Shown: positions 46,899-55,478 of the stretch, piece by piece
Layout: each line of letters starts with the position of its first letter
How positions within the stretch are numbered: position 1 is the stretch's first letter
NCBI GenBank assembly: GCA_963826795.1
Contig: CAWGYT010000029.1
Coordinates: 1-64,000 of the forward strand
Reading direction: 5' to 3'
DNA length: 64,000 bases
From: CAWGYT01 sp963826795
GTDB taxonomy: Bacteria; Planctomycetota; Planctomycetia; Pirellulales; Pirellulaceae
The notes under the pieces: model-generated
What the model was told of the DNA's origin: nothing
Databases searched by the model: none
Seen by the model: only the letters and a program-made list of their open reading frames with translations
Program-made: the position numbers and the translations under genes

Positions 46899-47494
46899 GC
46901 AGATCTCAGCCGCGTGGGACGATCAGCCTCAGACCTCGGAGCCGGCCAGCGCGGCACGCCCGCCAAGATCAGCACGCCGTAGAGCGAGAGGACACCGACC
47001 CAAAGCTCGCAATTCAACAAAACCCCCTGAACCACCGTCGTCGCGACAGTCGCCATGAAATCGGTCAGGCGCAGCGGGGGATCGATCCCCCCGCCCTCGA
47101 TGAAAATGGTCTGGATCAGGCTGACGCTCAACAGACCAGGAAACAGGTCGATGAACATTCCCAGCGGGAACACCAGCGAGGCGAAGAGCCTCATTCCGAA
47201 CCCCCAAATGACCGCGCGGCGAAACGCGGGATTGCCTCGGAATGGGCGGTGGAGCCACTGGGCGTCAATCGCCGTATAGGCCAGGGCAAAGAGCAGAACT
47301 CCGCCCATCATCGCGACCGCGCCCTGCGGCTGCTGGCTGGTGCCGAAGCCCCAGATGAAGCTTGGCACCGCGGTCACTGCACAGATCAAGGTCCAGACCC
47401 CTCCTCGGCGTAGGATCTCGGCCGGCGAGAGTGTCGCCGCGACGGGCGGGATCGTCACGGATTCCGCAACAGGAGCTTCGTAGGGATTCTGCAT
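46895..47494 (-). CDS. Membrane protein of unknown function
   Basis: This 199-residue protein begins MQNPYEAPVAESVTIPP, the 'NPYEAP' opening common in planctomycete membrane proteins, followed by about four hydrophobic segments ('AVAMMGGVLLFALAYTAID', 'AVIWGFGMRLFASLVFPLGM', 'LLNCELWVGVLSLYGVLILA'). No family function is known. The C-terminus is basic. Frames extending further upstream are not supported. Confidence 0.78.
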   Translation of the reverse strand: MQNPYEAPVAESVTIPPVAATLSPAEILRRGGVWTLICAVTAVPSFIWGFGTSQQPQGAVAMMGGVLLFALAYTAIDAQWLHRPFRGNPAFRRAVIWGFGMRLFASLVFPLGMFIDLFPGLLSVSLIQTIFIEGGGIDPPLRLTDFMATVATTVVQGVLLNCELWVGVLSLYGVLILAGVPRWPAPRSEADRPTRLRSA

Positions 47495-47550
47495 GGCGAG
47501 ATGACCGTCGTGCAAGCGGTGGGTTGCCTGCATTATAGGCGATGAACGAT

Positions 47551-48909
47551 CTAGCCTCCGGCGAGCCAGCGGTAGATCCAAGGGTGGGTCCAGGGATTTT
47601 GGGCGGGAATCGTGGCGGACACGATTGAAACGGCCAACAAACTCAGTCCGAGAACTTGTCGCCACCGTCGCTCGGCCAACCAATCGGCGGCGGGCACGAG
47701 GCACATCAACCATAGCGGGATCAGCCAGAAGAGCCAGCGAAAGCCACTTGCAACGCCGCCATAGTTGCGGTCTCCCAGCGGACGCATGCCGACATAAAAC
47801 ACAACGCAGACGACCCACAGTCCCAGCGTGGCTCCGGCCAGATAGCGATCGGACCCGCTACGCCCCACCAGATAGGCGACGGATCCGGCCAGACTAAGGA
47901 TCCAGATTGGGGTCAGCGAGAAGAAGCCGTGATGGCCAATCAGCACGTGGAACAGGTAAACCGCTCGCGAGGGCTCTCCCAGATCGACGCCCTGTCGATT
48001 TTGGATCCAGTAGCTGCCCGGATAGTCGTACCAATTATTGCCCGGCTCGCGATGTGCATAAGGAGGTCGAAAGCTGTCATGTGCGAGGTAATTCGTCCCG
48101 AAGAACGCGACGGCGACGATCACGACCGCGGGAACAAAGACGAAGATGGTTTGCTTGGGACACAACCAGCCGAGGGTGAGTCCTGCCAAGACCAGGAACG
48201 ACAGGGCCGGCAGTTCATTCGCGGCCGCGAAGGCGGCGGACAGACCGGCCACCGCGAACAGCCAGTTCGGCGGTTCCTCGTCCTGCCAGCCGCGCCGAAC
48301 GTCCTGCCAGACGCGCAGAACGCACAGCAACGTGATGAGCACACAAATGGCGGCCGGCAGGTGATTGTTCAGCGAATTGGCGAATGGAATCAGCAAGGTC
48401 CCCCAGCAGGCGCAGCCGACGACGAAAATGCGACCGAAATCCGACTGCCCGTGGGCCTCCACCCAGCTGGTCAAGAGAATCAGAAAGGCGGCCAAGGGAA
48501 GCAGGTTGGTCAGGAGCAGCATGCCCCGCGCGACGGCGAAGGGGTGAGTCGCGAAACTGGCGCCGGTCACCGTCTTGATGATCCAGTAGGGTCCGGCCAG
48601 GAGGGTTGGCAGGAGAGGCGGCTTGCTGGAATAGTAGCGCATTTTCTGCTGCCGATCCGGATGGCGAACCATGTCGATTGATTTCCAGCCGGGGCGGCGG
48701 CGGACCTGATCGATGGCATACGTTCCCTCGTCGACCAGGGCACTGATGGTCGACCAACGGCTGCGGTCGTTGGCGCTGAAGAACGGCGTGTGACCGTCGC
48801 GGGACTGCGTGGCCAAGATGCGACCGGCGACGGTTGCCAGTGAGCTGACAATCAACAGGGCGTAGACGGTGCGCCTCAACGAGCCAAGTTCACCAGCGTC
48901 TTCGTTCAT
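47551..48909 (-). CDS. Polytopic membrane protein, possible glycosyltransferase of the GT-C type
   Basis: This 452-residue protein has about ten to eleven transmembrane helices. The first large loop (about 40-95) contains GHTPFFSANDRSRWSTISAL and VDEGTYAIDQV, plus 'MVRHPDRQQKMRYYSSKPPL', similar in layout to GT-C lipid-linked sugar transferases; acidic residues in this loop could be catalytic. The start overlaps the upstream GT2 gene's stop by 4 bp (ATGA). Its role is probably in cell-surface glycan assembly with the neighbouring glycosyltransferase and flippase-like protein. The exact family is not certain. Confidence 0.75.
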   Translation of the reverse strand: MNEDAGELGSLRRTVYALLIVSSLATVAGRILATQSRDGHTPFFSANDRSRWSTISALVDEGTYAIDQVRRRPGWKSIDMVRHPDRQQKMRYYSSKPPLLPTLLAGPYWIIKTVTGASFATHPFAVARGMLLLTNLLPLAAFLILLTSWVEAHGQSDFGRIFVVGCACWGTLLIPFANSLNNHLPAAICVLITLLCVLRVWQDVRRGWQDEEPPNWLFAVAGLSAAFAAANELPALSFLVLAGLTLGWLCPKQTIFVFVPAVVIVAVAFFGTNYLAHDSFRPPYAHREPGNNWYDYPGSYWIQNRQGVDLGEPSRAVYLFHVLIGHHGFFSLTPIWILSLAGSVAYLVGRSGSDRYLAGATLGLWVVCVVFYVGMRPLGDRNYGGVASGFRWLFWLIPLWLMCLVPAADWLAERRWRQVLGLSLLAVSIVSATIPAQNPWTHPWIYRWLAGG

Positions 48910-50015
48910 GGCGTGTCGCGATGGGGCTCGCCGGATCGGGTTGACTTTAAATGTGGTCCGCTCGGTCCCACCTCGCGCCGGGGCCCAATGGGGTTCAGCG
49001 AGTCGGCACGGGGCACGGTTCGCTCCGGCGGGGCGGCACGGTCCTCGGCGGTTTGCCAATTCGTTTCCCCTCCGACCCGCTCCGCCACGGAATACGTGTC
49101 CGCCTCACGGCCGTGGAAGGCGGTCAACAGCTCGGCCAGGAAACCGATCGACATGAACTGTCCGCCCAGCAAGGCAGCTCCCAGGCAATAGAAGAAGATG
49201 GCGCGGTCCGTCAGATGCAGAACCTCCCAGCCTGGCAGTACACGAGACAGGATCCACCAAGCGGTGAGTAGCGCGATGCCGAACGAGCCCATGAGAAAGC
49301 TGGCCAGCCCGAAGGTACCCAAGAGGTGTTGCGGCCGCTGACCATAGCCGGTCAGGAATTTTACGGTCAGCAGGTCGAGGAAGCCCTTGGGAATCCGCAG
49401 CCAGCCGTATTTCGAGCGACCATGGATGCGAGGGCGATGGCGGATCACGACTTCGCCGACCTTCCAGCCCCGCGCCGCGGCGAGGACCGGGACGAAGCGA
49501 TGCAGCTCGCCATACAGCCGCAACCGATCGAAGATCTCTCGGCGGTAGCATTTGAATCCGCAGTTGTGATCGTGGAGCACCACGCCGGTCAGGCGGCTGA
49601 CCAGCCAGTTGAAGACACGTGAGGGCCCAACTTTGTGCCAGGGATCGTGTCGAACCTGCTTCCAGCCGCTGACGACGTCAACTTCCTGGCGCATGGCGGC
49701 GAGGAACTTGGGAATCTCGTGCGGATCGTCTTGTCGATCCGCGTCCATGGTCATGACCCATTCGCCGCGTGCCGCGGAAAATCCTGCGCTCAGCGCCGCC
49801 GCCTTGCCGAAGTTCCGGCGGAAGCGGATGCCCCGCACGCGCCCGTCCTGCTCGCTCAGGGACTGGATGATCAGCCACGAGTCGTCCGTCGAGCCGTCAT
49901 CGATGAACACGAGATCCAGTTCGTAGCCTTCCACCTGCGCCACCTCGGCCAGCTCGCGATGCAGTTCCCGCAGGCTCTCGGCTTCGTTCAGAACGGGAAT
50001 CACAATCGACAGCAT
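48906..50015 (-). CDS. Family 2 glycosyltransferase, polyprenyl-phosphate sugar type
   Basis: This 369-residue protein has a GT-A domain: MLSIVIPVLNEAESLRELH, 'LDLVFIDDGSTDDSWLIIQS', 'RRNFGKAAALSAGFSAARGE' and the DXD-like MTMDADRQDDPHEI, followed by CGFKCYRREIFD and the RIHGRSKYGW segment. Two C-terminal transmembrane helices follow. These features match DPM1/ArnC/GtrB-like enzymes that load a sugar on undecaprenyl phosphate. The last ~55 residues are Pro/Arg-rich and probably disordered. Confidence 0.92.
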   Translation of the reverse strand: MLSIVIPVLNEAESLRELHRELAEVAQVEGYELDLVFIDDGSTDDSWLIIQSLSEQDGRVRGIRFRRNFGKAAALSAGFSAARGEWVMTMDADRQDDPHEIPKFLAAMRQEVDVVSGWKQVRHDPWHKVGPSRVFNWLVSRLTGVVLHDHNCGFKCYRREIFDRLRLYGELHRFVPVLAAARGWKVGEVVIRHRPRIHGRSKYGWLRIPKGFLDLLTVKFLTGYGQRPQHLLGTFGLASFLMGSFGIALLTAWWILSRVLPGWEVLHLTDRAIFFYCLGAALLGGQFMSIGFLAELLTAFHGREADTYSVAERVGGETNWQTAEDRAAPPERTVPRADSLNPIGPRREVGPSGPHLKSTRSGEPHRDTP

Positions 50016-50129
50016 GGCAGATCCTCAGCGGAGCGTTGTGCTCCAAACGGATTGATCGGGATCCGGGCGGTCGCCACGAGCCGGCCGCCGCAGGCGGGTC
50101 GGGGGAAGGGAGACGTCAAGCGGGCGGAA

Positions 50130-51095
50130 CTAGGGCGGGCGGCGGCGACCCATCCCTAGATACAGGATACTTGAAACCAGCAGCTCCGTCAGCAGCCAGA
50201 CAAAACGCAGGAGGATCGCCGACAGCGGCGCCACCACAGGGCCAAAGGGTTGTTTCAAGAGCTGATCGAGGACCAATTCGCGGACTCCCAGGCCACCGGG
50301 CAGCAACGAGAGAAAACCGGCGACGAGCGACAGCGCGACGGATGCAGTGAGTCGCGGCCAGAGCGTCCAGGGCCCGTCCAGTGGCGGCTGCAAGGGCAAG
50401 GCACGTAAGACCGCCCAAAGGCTGCCTGCCATGAGCGACCATCCCGCCAGCTCCATCAGCCAACCGATCGCCATGACCCGCCAGGTATACCCTCTTCGCA
50501 GCGCCGTCTCCGTCTCGGGGCTCCACGCGGCGACCCTCAGCCGCCGCAACGCCCAGTGCACAAAGGGTGGCCAAGTGGGCAGGCTGGAAAGCACCAGCAA
50601 GACCGCGCCCAGTCCCAATAGCAGGCGGTGCTCTGCAAACTGGCACGCGATCAAAAGCGTCGCCAACCCGGCACCAACCGACATCATCGTGAACGTCTCG
50701 ATAAAGACGCTGACCGCCAGCAACGGGGCGCTCACCCCCGCGGACTGCAGCAGGCCCGCGCGCAACACCACGACCATTGCCTTGCCGGGCACATATTTAC
50801 CTAGATGCCCAACATAGTACGCCGTCAGGGTGCGATACCGTGGCGGGGCCGGCCCCAGACGGCCGATCAGGTACCACCAGTAGCACCCCATCGGAAGCAT
50901 GGCCAGGAAGTAGATCACGCCCGACAGGACCAGCCAGCGCAGCTCGAGCTCACTCCACGAGAACGACCCAGATTGGCCGAATGACCGCTGTGCCTCGAGG
51001 AACGATCGACCGACGAAGACCAGCACCACCGCGGCGACAAGCCATTTCAGGCTCGCGATGACGCGCCGTCGAGAAGTCGTCGCTTGCCAGGACAA
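50130..51095 (-). CDS. UPF0104/lysylphosphatidylglycerol synthase TM-region protein (flippase-like)
   Basis: This 321-residue polytopic protein has the family features 'YYVGHLGKYVPGKAMVVVLR', 'FIETFTMMSVGAGLATLLI' and 'SLLPGGLGVRELVLDQLL'. Members of this group resemble the integral membrane region of MprF and are thought to move lipids or lipid-linked sugars across membranes. It leads a probable three-gene operon with the GT2 and GT-C-like genes (114-bp gap, then a 4-bp overlap), so a glycolipid or lipid-linked glycan is the likely cargo. Confidence 0.88.
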   Translation of the reverse strand: MSWQATTSRRRVIASLKWLVAAVVLVFVGRSFLEAQRSFGQSGSFSWSELELRWLVLSGVIYFLAMLPMGCYWWYLIGRLGPAPPRYRTLTAYYVGHLGKYVPGKAMVVVLRAGLLQSAGVSAPLLAVSVFIETFTMMSVGAGLATLLIACQFAEHRLLLGLGAVLLVLSSLPTWPPFVHWALRRLRVAAWSPETETALRRGYTWRVMAIGWLMELAGWSLMAGSLWAVLRALPLQPPLDGPWTLWPRLTASVALSLVAGFLSLLPGGLGVRELVLDQLLKQPFGPVVAPLSAILLRFVWLLTELLVSSILYLGMGRRRPP

Positions 51096-51299
51096 AGGTC
51101 TTCGATCTCCGCGTTCAGTCCAAACGGATTCTCGGCGCGAGAGCGACGGGGCACTCGCGCTGGGGGCATGATCCTAAGATTTCCGGTTCTGTGCGAGCTC
51201 AAAATCAGGTATCACCTTGCGGGGAGGAACGCAAATTCTGTCCCTGCCCCGTCTCCTCGTGTCACGGGCCGCCGAAACCAAGCCACAGGTCGCCGTCCT

Positions 51300-52997
51300 A
51301 TGCAACGCTGGATCAGCCTGATCGTTCTCCTGGCAATCATCGCCATTACGGGTGCCGTGCTGTATCGCGTGATGGCAACCTTTCTGCTGCCCTTGTTTCT
51401 GGCCACCGTCCTGACGGTGATCTTCCGACCTGTCCACGTTTGGATTCGAGCTCGCTGTAGGGACCGCGCGGGACTCGCCGCCCTGCTGACCACGATTGTG
51501 ATCTTGCTGGTCGTCCTGGCCCCGATGGGGCTGGTGCTGACGCTGGCCGTCCGGGAGGGAATTGGGGCGGTGAGCGGCGACGTCTTGGACCGCGCCGAGT
51601 TTCAAATCGCGAAGTTTCGTCGCCGGATCGGCTTGGACATTCCCTTCCGCATGCTGCCGGGCAACGAAGGAGATTCCCCCTTCGGACTGCCTCAATTAGA
51701 CCGGCTGATTGGAAATCTACCGGACCAGTTGCCACCCCAGGAAGAGATCTCCGGCGAGCGGCGGGACGAGATGCTGGAGGCACTCTCCGCCGTTCGACGA
51801 CTCTCCGACCACCTTCGCGACATGCGCCGCCTCGCCGAAGCCGACTCACAGGACGACGACGACTCGCTGGAGATGGAGCGCGTGAAACGGATGTTGCGAA
51901 CGCAAAGAGACTCGGCCTTCGAGCCCTTGGATGAAATTGCGACGACGCTGGTGCAGACCCTGCAATTCGCCAAATACGGCGTCCAAGCCCTCCGTCCCGA
52001 ACCGACGCTCGAGGAACTCTTGCGACTTGAAGATGAAGAACAGGCCGCCGAACAGGCCGCCGAACAGGCTGCCGAAGAGGCTGCCGGGGAGGCTGCCGGG
52101 GAGGCCGCCCAGCAGGACGCAGCGCCGGACGTGGATGCCGAAACCCTAACGCCGCTCGTGCCCGAATTGGAAGACGATCGCTGGACAATGAGCGAATTGA
52201 GGAAGCGGTTTGGCCGCATGAAGGCGAGCTATTTCGGTTTTCGAATCGATTTGATGGGGGGCGCGTTCTGGGCCGGGTTGACCGACTTTGCCAATCCCGT
52301 TGCCTCTCAAATCGACGCCCTGCGAGCCAACGCGCAGCGGTACCTGCGCGGTTGGTTGCCGTCGGTGGCCGGACAGGCAACCGCCTGGATTGGGAGCGTC
52401 GTGCTGGGCCTGGCCATCATGAGTCTCGGCATCTTTTACTTCCTCAAAGACGGTCCGGCGATGATCCGCTCCCTGATGCGACTCTTTCCGCTGGACGACC
52501 GCTACGAGGAGGAACTCTTAGGTGAATTCGATACGGTCAGCCGGGCGGTCGTGCTGGCCACACTGCTTTCGGCCCTCGGACAGTCCCTGCTGGCGGGCAT
52601 CGCTTACACGCTGGCCGGCTTCAATTCCGTTTTCCTGCTGATCGCGTTGACCCTGCTTTTCGCGATGGTGCCCTTCATTGGTGCCGCCGCCGTCTGGGTG
52701 CCGACGTGCCTGTGGCTCGCGTTCGTCGAAGAACGATTTTTCGCGGCGATGCTGATGTTCGGTTATGGCGTGGGTGTGATTTCGATGGCGGACAACGTGA
52801 TCAAGCCCTATGTCTTACACGGACAGTCCAAATTGCATCCCCTGTTGGCCCTGCTGAGCGTGCTGGGCGGCGTGCAGGCCCTGGGGCCGATTGGAATCCT
52901 GGTGGGTCCGATGATCGTTTCGTTTCTGCAGGCCCTGCTGAATATCTTGCAGCAAGAACTGCAGGCCTTGGATCGGCCCGAGCGGGTCGGCTCGTGA
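51300..52997 (+). CDS. AI-2E family transporter (permease) with an acidic insert
   Basis: This 565-residue protein begins MQRWISLIVLLAIIAITGAV. It has N-terminal helices, a long hydrophilic middle part (about 95-320) and C-terminal helices with the family signatures 'VVLGLAIMSLGIFYFLKDG', 'LLIALTLLFAMVPFIGAAAV' and 'ILVGPMIVSFLQALLNIL'. The middle part contains an Ala/Glu-rich tandem run (EEQAAEQAAEQAAEEAAGEA) at about 245-270, coded by 12- to 15-base repeats. Family members move small molecules or act as Na+/H+ antiporters; the substrate is unknown. It is divergent from the flippase operon. Confidence 0.9.
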   Translation: MQRWISLIVLLAIIAITGAVLYRVMATFLLPLFLATVLTVIFRPVHVWIRARCRDRAGLAALLTTIVILLVVLAPMGLVLTLAVREGIGAVSGDVLDRAEFQIAKFRRRIGLDIPFRMLPGNEGDSPFGLPQLDRLIGNLPDQLPPQEEISGERRDEMLEALSAVRRLSDHLRDMRRLAEADSQDDDDSLEMERVKRMLRTQRDSAFEPLDEIATTLVQTLQFAKYGVQALRPEPTLEELLRLEDEEQAAEQAAEQAAEEAAGEAAGEAAQQDAAPDVDAETLTPLVPELEDDRWTMSELRKRFGRMKASYFGFRIDLMGGAFWAGLTDFANPVASQIDALRANAQRYLRGWLPSVAGQATAWIGSVVLGLAIMSLGIFYFLKDGPAMIRSLMRLFPLDDRYEEELLGEFDTVSRAVVLATLLSALGQSLLAGIAYTLAGFNSVFLLIALTLLFAMVPFIGAAAVWVPTCLWLAFVEERFFAAMLMFGYGVGVISMADNVIKPYVLHGQSKLHPLLALLSVLGGVQALGPIGILVGPMIVSFLQALLNILQQELQALDRPERVGS

Positions 52998-53033
52998 TCG
53001 CCGGGCGGGTCGAGCCTCCACAAGCCCCTAAGG

Positions 53034-53169
53034 CTAGTGCTTTGTCACAGCTGAAATTGAGGGTTGGGTGGCCGGGGTCGAACGAAGTGAGCCCCCGGAA
53101 AATTGCGGTCTGGGGGCTCACTTCGTTCGACCCCAGGCACCCCAAAATCAAGCTGTGACAAAGCACTAG
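53034..53169. mobile_element. 136-bp long-hairpin MITE-like element
   Basis: Perfect 19-bp terminal inverted repeats, CTAGTGCTTTGTCACAGCT at 53034-53052 and its complement at 53151-53169, enclose an almost fully self-complementary interior, including the exact pair GGGGTCGAACGAAGTGAGCC (53074 on) with its complement near 53112-53134. There is no coding capacity. It sits between the permease stop and the next gene's ribosome-binding site. Target duplications are not obvious, although AAG occurs near both ends. Confidence 0.75.
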
Positions 53170-53343
53170 AAGCCGACCGAGACTGCCGAGTCCGCCAAAC
53201 CTGCCGAGGCGGTGAAGTTGTATTTACACGGCAAGCGATCAAGCGGTACGATGGCTTGCGAGCGCCTGCCCCGGCACGCATCAAGGCGGGTGACTGCGCG
53301 GGGCATCCACGCAGCCGCGTCGTTCAACGGAGGAAACCACGAA

Positions 53344-54540
53344 ATGGCAGGGATGGCGATTCTGATCTTGTGTGCGGCGACCGGAGCCGACGATTCCGGC
53401 TGGCGGACCACGCCCAACGCCCCCGCGGGCTCCGGACGGGCATCCGCAGCATCCGCGGTTCAGCCTGCCACGGCCGTGTCCCCCTGGCCCTCTTCGGAAA
53501 CCATTGCCAATGGAGTGAATGCCGCGTCCCGGGGCGATGTCAACGGAATGGTGGACGCCGCCTCCGAGGCGATTCGCAGCCGTCTCGAGCAAGAACTTTA
53601 TGCGGGCCCTAACGGGACGCCCAGGGACGGTGCCAATCGAAGCGCGGCTGCCGCGACGCGGACGGTCTCTGGCTCACGCTACTGGCCCGAGGTCGAGGGC
53701 GCGCTGGATCTGCCGGCTCCGCCAGCCGAGGCACGCTCGCCCAAACAGGGTGGCCCGGGCGGTCGCATGCGCCGCGGCGACACCCTCACGCCCGCCCCAA
53801 CGCCCCCGCTCGCCGCCGCGACCCGCGCCGCGGCATCTCCCCAGGCCGCGACAACCCCTGCGGCAGCCCGCAACGCCGAGCGAAATGCGGGCGATTTCCC
53901 GGTTCCATCGCGGGGAAACATCCGCCAGTGGCTCGAACAACCACCCGAGGAGACAGCGGCATCTCCCGAACCCGGGCCGCGGCGCGACGTGCTGTATGAG
54001 GAACGGCTTGCCGCCAACGAAACGGGCCGTCGCTACCTGGCGCCGCCGGCCCGCGAGGACTCCCGTGGTACCGGCAATTCCCTGGTTCCCATCCCTCAGG
54101 CGGAACCCACGGGCTGGCCGACAGCCGCTGGGGGGCCCGCAATCAATTCTCCCTCGGGAACCCCCGAAACGGGTCCGCTCGAATTTGGTGCCGCGTCCAG
54201 TCTTCCCCCGCCACCGACCGTCACGACGCAGCGGCCGAGCACGGCGGATGAATCGCTGGCGGGCGTCCAAGGCCCGAGCGACGGCAGCGACGATCCGAAT
54301 GACCTGGATCGCGAGCGGCGATGGCCGCCGCTCATCATGGCCGTGCTGGGACTTTTCGGCTCACTCGGTTTCAATTTCTATCTGGGTTGGATCGCCTGGG
54401 ACTTGTATACGCGGTACCAAGATGCCCTGGACGACGTCCACGAGTTAGAGACGAAATTGGACGAGAAACCTTTGGAGCACGAGTTGGCACGTCCGGCCTC
54501 CCGCGGCCCGTCCCGCCACGCAATGGCGGCGGGACTGTAG
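53344..54540 (+). CDS. Anchored Pro/Ala-rich protein of unknown function
   Basis: This 398-residue protein starts at an ATG preceded by GGAGG, with a short signal segment (MAGMAILILCAATGA). Most of it is Pro/Ala/Thr/Arg-rich and probably disordered. The C-terminus has one transmembrane helix ('LIMAVLGLFGSLGFNFYLGW', about 330-352) followed by a helical tail ('YTRYQDALDDVHELETKLDE'). A 'LGFNFYLGWIAWDLYTRYQD' C-terminal block looks like the functional core. No family was recognised. Confidence 0.75.
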   Translation: MAGMAILILCAATGADDSGWRTTPNAPAGSGRASAASAVQPATAVSPWPSSETIANGVNAASRGDVNGMVDAASEAIRSRLEQELYAGPNGTPRDGANRSAAAATRTVSGSRYWPEVEGALDLPAPPAEARSPKQGGPGGRMRRGDTLTPAPTPPLAAATRAAASPQAATTPAAARNAERNAGDFPVPSRGNIRQWLEQPPEETAASPEPGPRRDVLYEERLAANETGRRYLAPPAREDSRGTGNSLVPIPQAEPTGWPTAAGGPAINSPSGTPETGPLEFGAASSLPPPPTVTTQRPSTADESLAGVQGPSDGSDDPNDLDRERRWPPLIMAVLGLFGSLGFNFYLGWIAWDLYTRYQDALDDVHELETKLDEKPLEHELARPASRGPSRHAMAAGL

Positions 54541-54614
54541 CGTCTCGCGACAAACCGTATTTGCAACGCCCCTTTTTCGATTCGACGAAGGTTTGTCCAC
54601 GCGGTACGTGAATC

Positions 54615-55103
54615 TCAGCGTGGCCGGCGGGCCACGCCCACCAGACTCAGCAAACCCAGTCCCACCAAGGCCACTGCGGCCGGCTCGGGCACAATAATCA
54701 GGTCGGGGGCTCCCAGATTCCCTCCGCCGTGCACCGAGCCGTCGATCGAAAGGTCCCGGGCAAGCCCCGCGTCGAGACCGGGCAAGACCGTGAACCCAAA
54801 CTCCTCATCCCCGAATCCCTCGGGGTCCATCATGAACAGCTTGCCCGGCACGTAAACATCAAAGTCCCCGTTCAATTGAGCGGGCTTTCTGCCCGTGAAG
54901 ACGCCACTGGCCGACGTGACCTGGAGCGTCGTAAGCGTTTTGCCAGCTGAATCGAGGCTGAGATTTCCATTCGCGGGATTGTAAATCAGCGAGACGACGT
55001 CGTCGCCCACTCGGCCGCCTAATGGGACTTCGGCGCGGACCGCAGCGCAGAACCATAACATCACGCCAACGGCGAATGCGGCCAGTGTTTCAAGCTTTCC
55101 CAT
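54615..55103 (-). CDS. Secreted PEP-CTERM-type protein
   Basis: This 162-residue protein has a signal peptide (LAAFAVGVMLWFCAAVRA), a beta-rich middle ('SLIYNPANGNLSLDSAGKTL', 'YVPGKLFMMDPEGFGDEEFG') and a clear PEP-CTERM tail: VPEPAAVALVGLGLLSLVGV then ARRPR. Such tails are recognised by exosortase-type sorting. The ATG at 55103 is preferred because GGAAGGA lies about 8 bases before it; the ATG at 55112 abuts that site. No enzymatic motif is present. Confidence 0.85.
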   Translation of the reverse strand: MGKLETLAAFAVGVMLWFCAAVRAEVPLGGRVGDDVVSLIYNPANGNLSLDSAGKTLTTLQVTSASGVFTGRKPAQLNGDFDVYVPGKLFMMDPEGFGDEEFGFTVLPGLDAGLARDLSIDGSVHGGGNLGAPDLIIVPEPAAVALVGLGLLSLVGVARRPR

Positions 55104-55478
55104 ATCGAACATCCTTCCCGATGAAATCTCTCAGTGGCCAAATGCCTCAAACTGCCTCAAACTGCAAACGCGATCTGGAAACAGGAACGGAGCCCCGGGT
55201 TGGTCTGGTCTACGAACCGCGAAGTCGCAAGCACGGAATTCCAAGTTCGAGACCCGCCAAAGACTCGCCGGATGCCGCGGTTCCGCAGAAAAAGGAAGCG
55301 AACGCTGGGGGCGTCACGCTGGTGCCTCGCGTCTTCGAGAAGGGTCCCTGCAATCTGACAAGCGATCCGAGATCACTCGCCGGGCGGAACTATTGACGCG
55401 TTCAACTTCATTAGGCATCCCGGAAGAGAATCGAAACCTTTCGTAGTGTCTCGAATTCGAATGCCCATTGCAAGTAGC
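55104..55478. other. 375-bp gap, no gene recognised
   Basis: This segment lies between two minus-strand PEP-CTERM-like genes. It contains a short direct repeat (AACTGCCTCAAACTGC near 55145-55167) upstream of the 54615-55103 gene. A plus-strand frame at 55022-55396 has no protein-like features. No terminator or promoter could be assigned with confidence. Confidence 0.5.
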
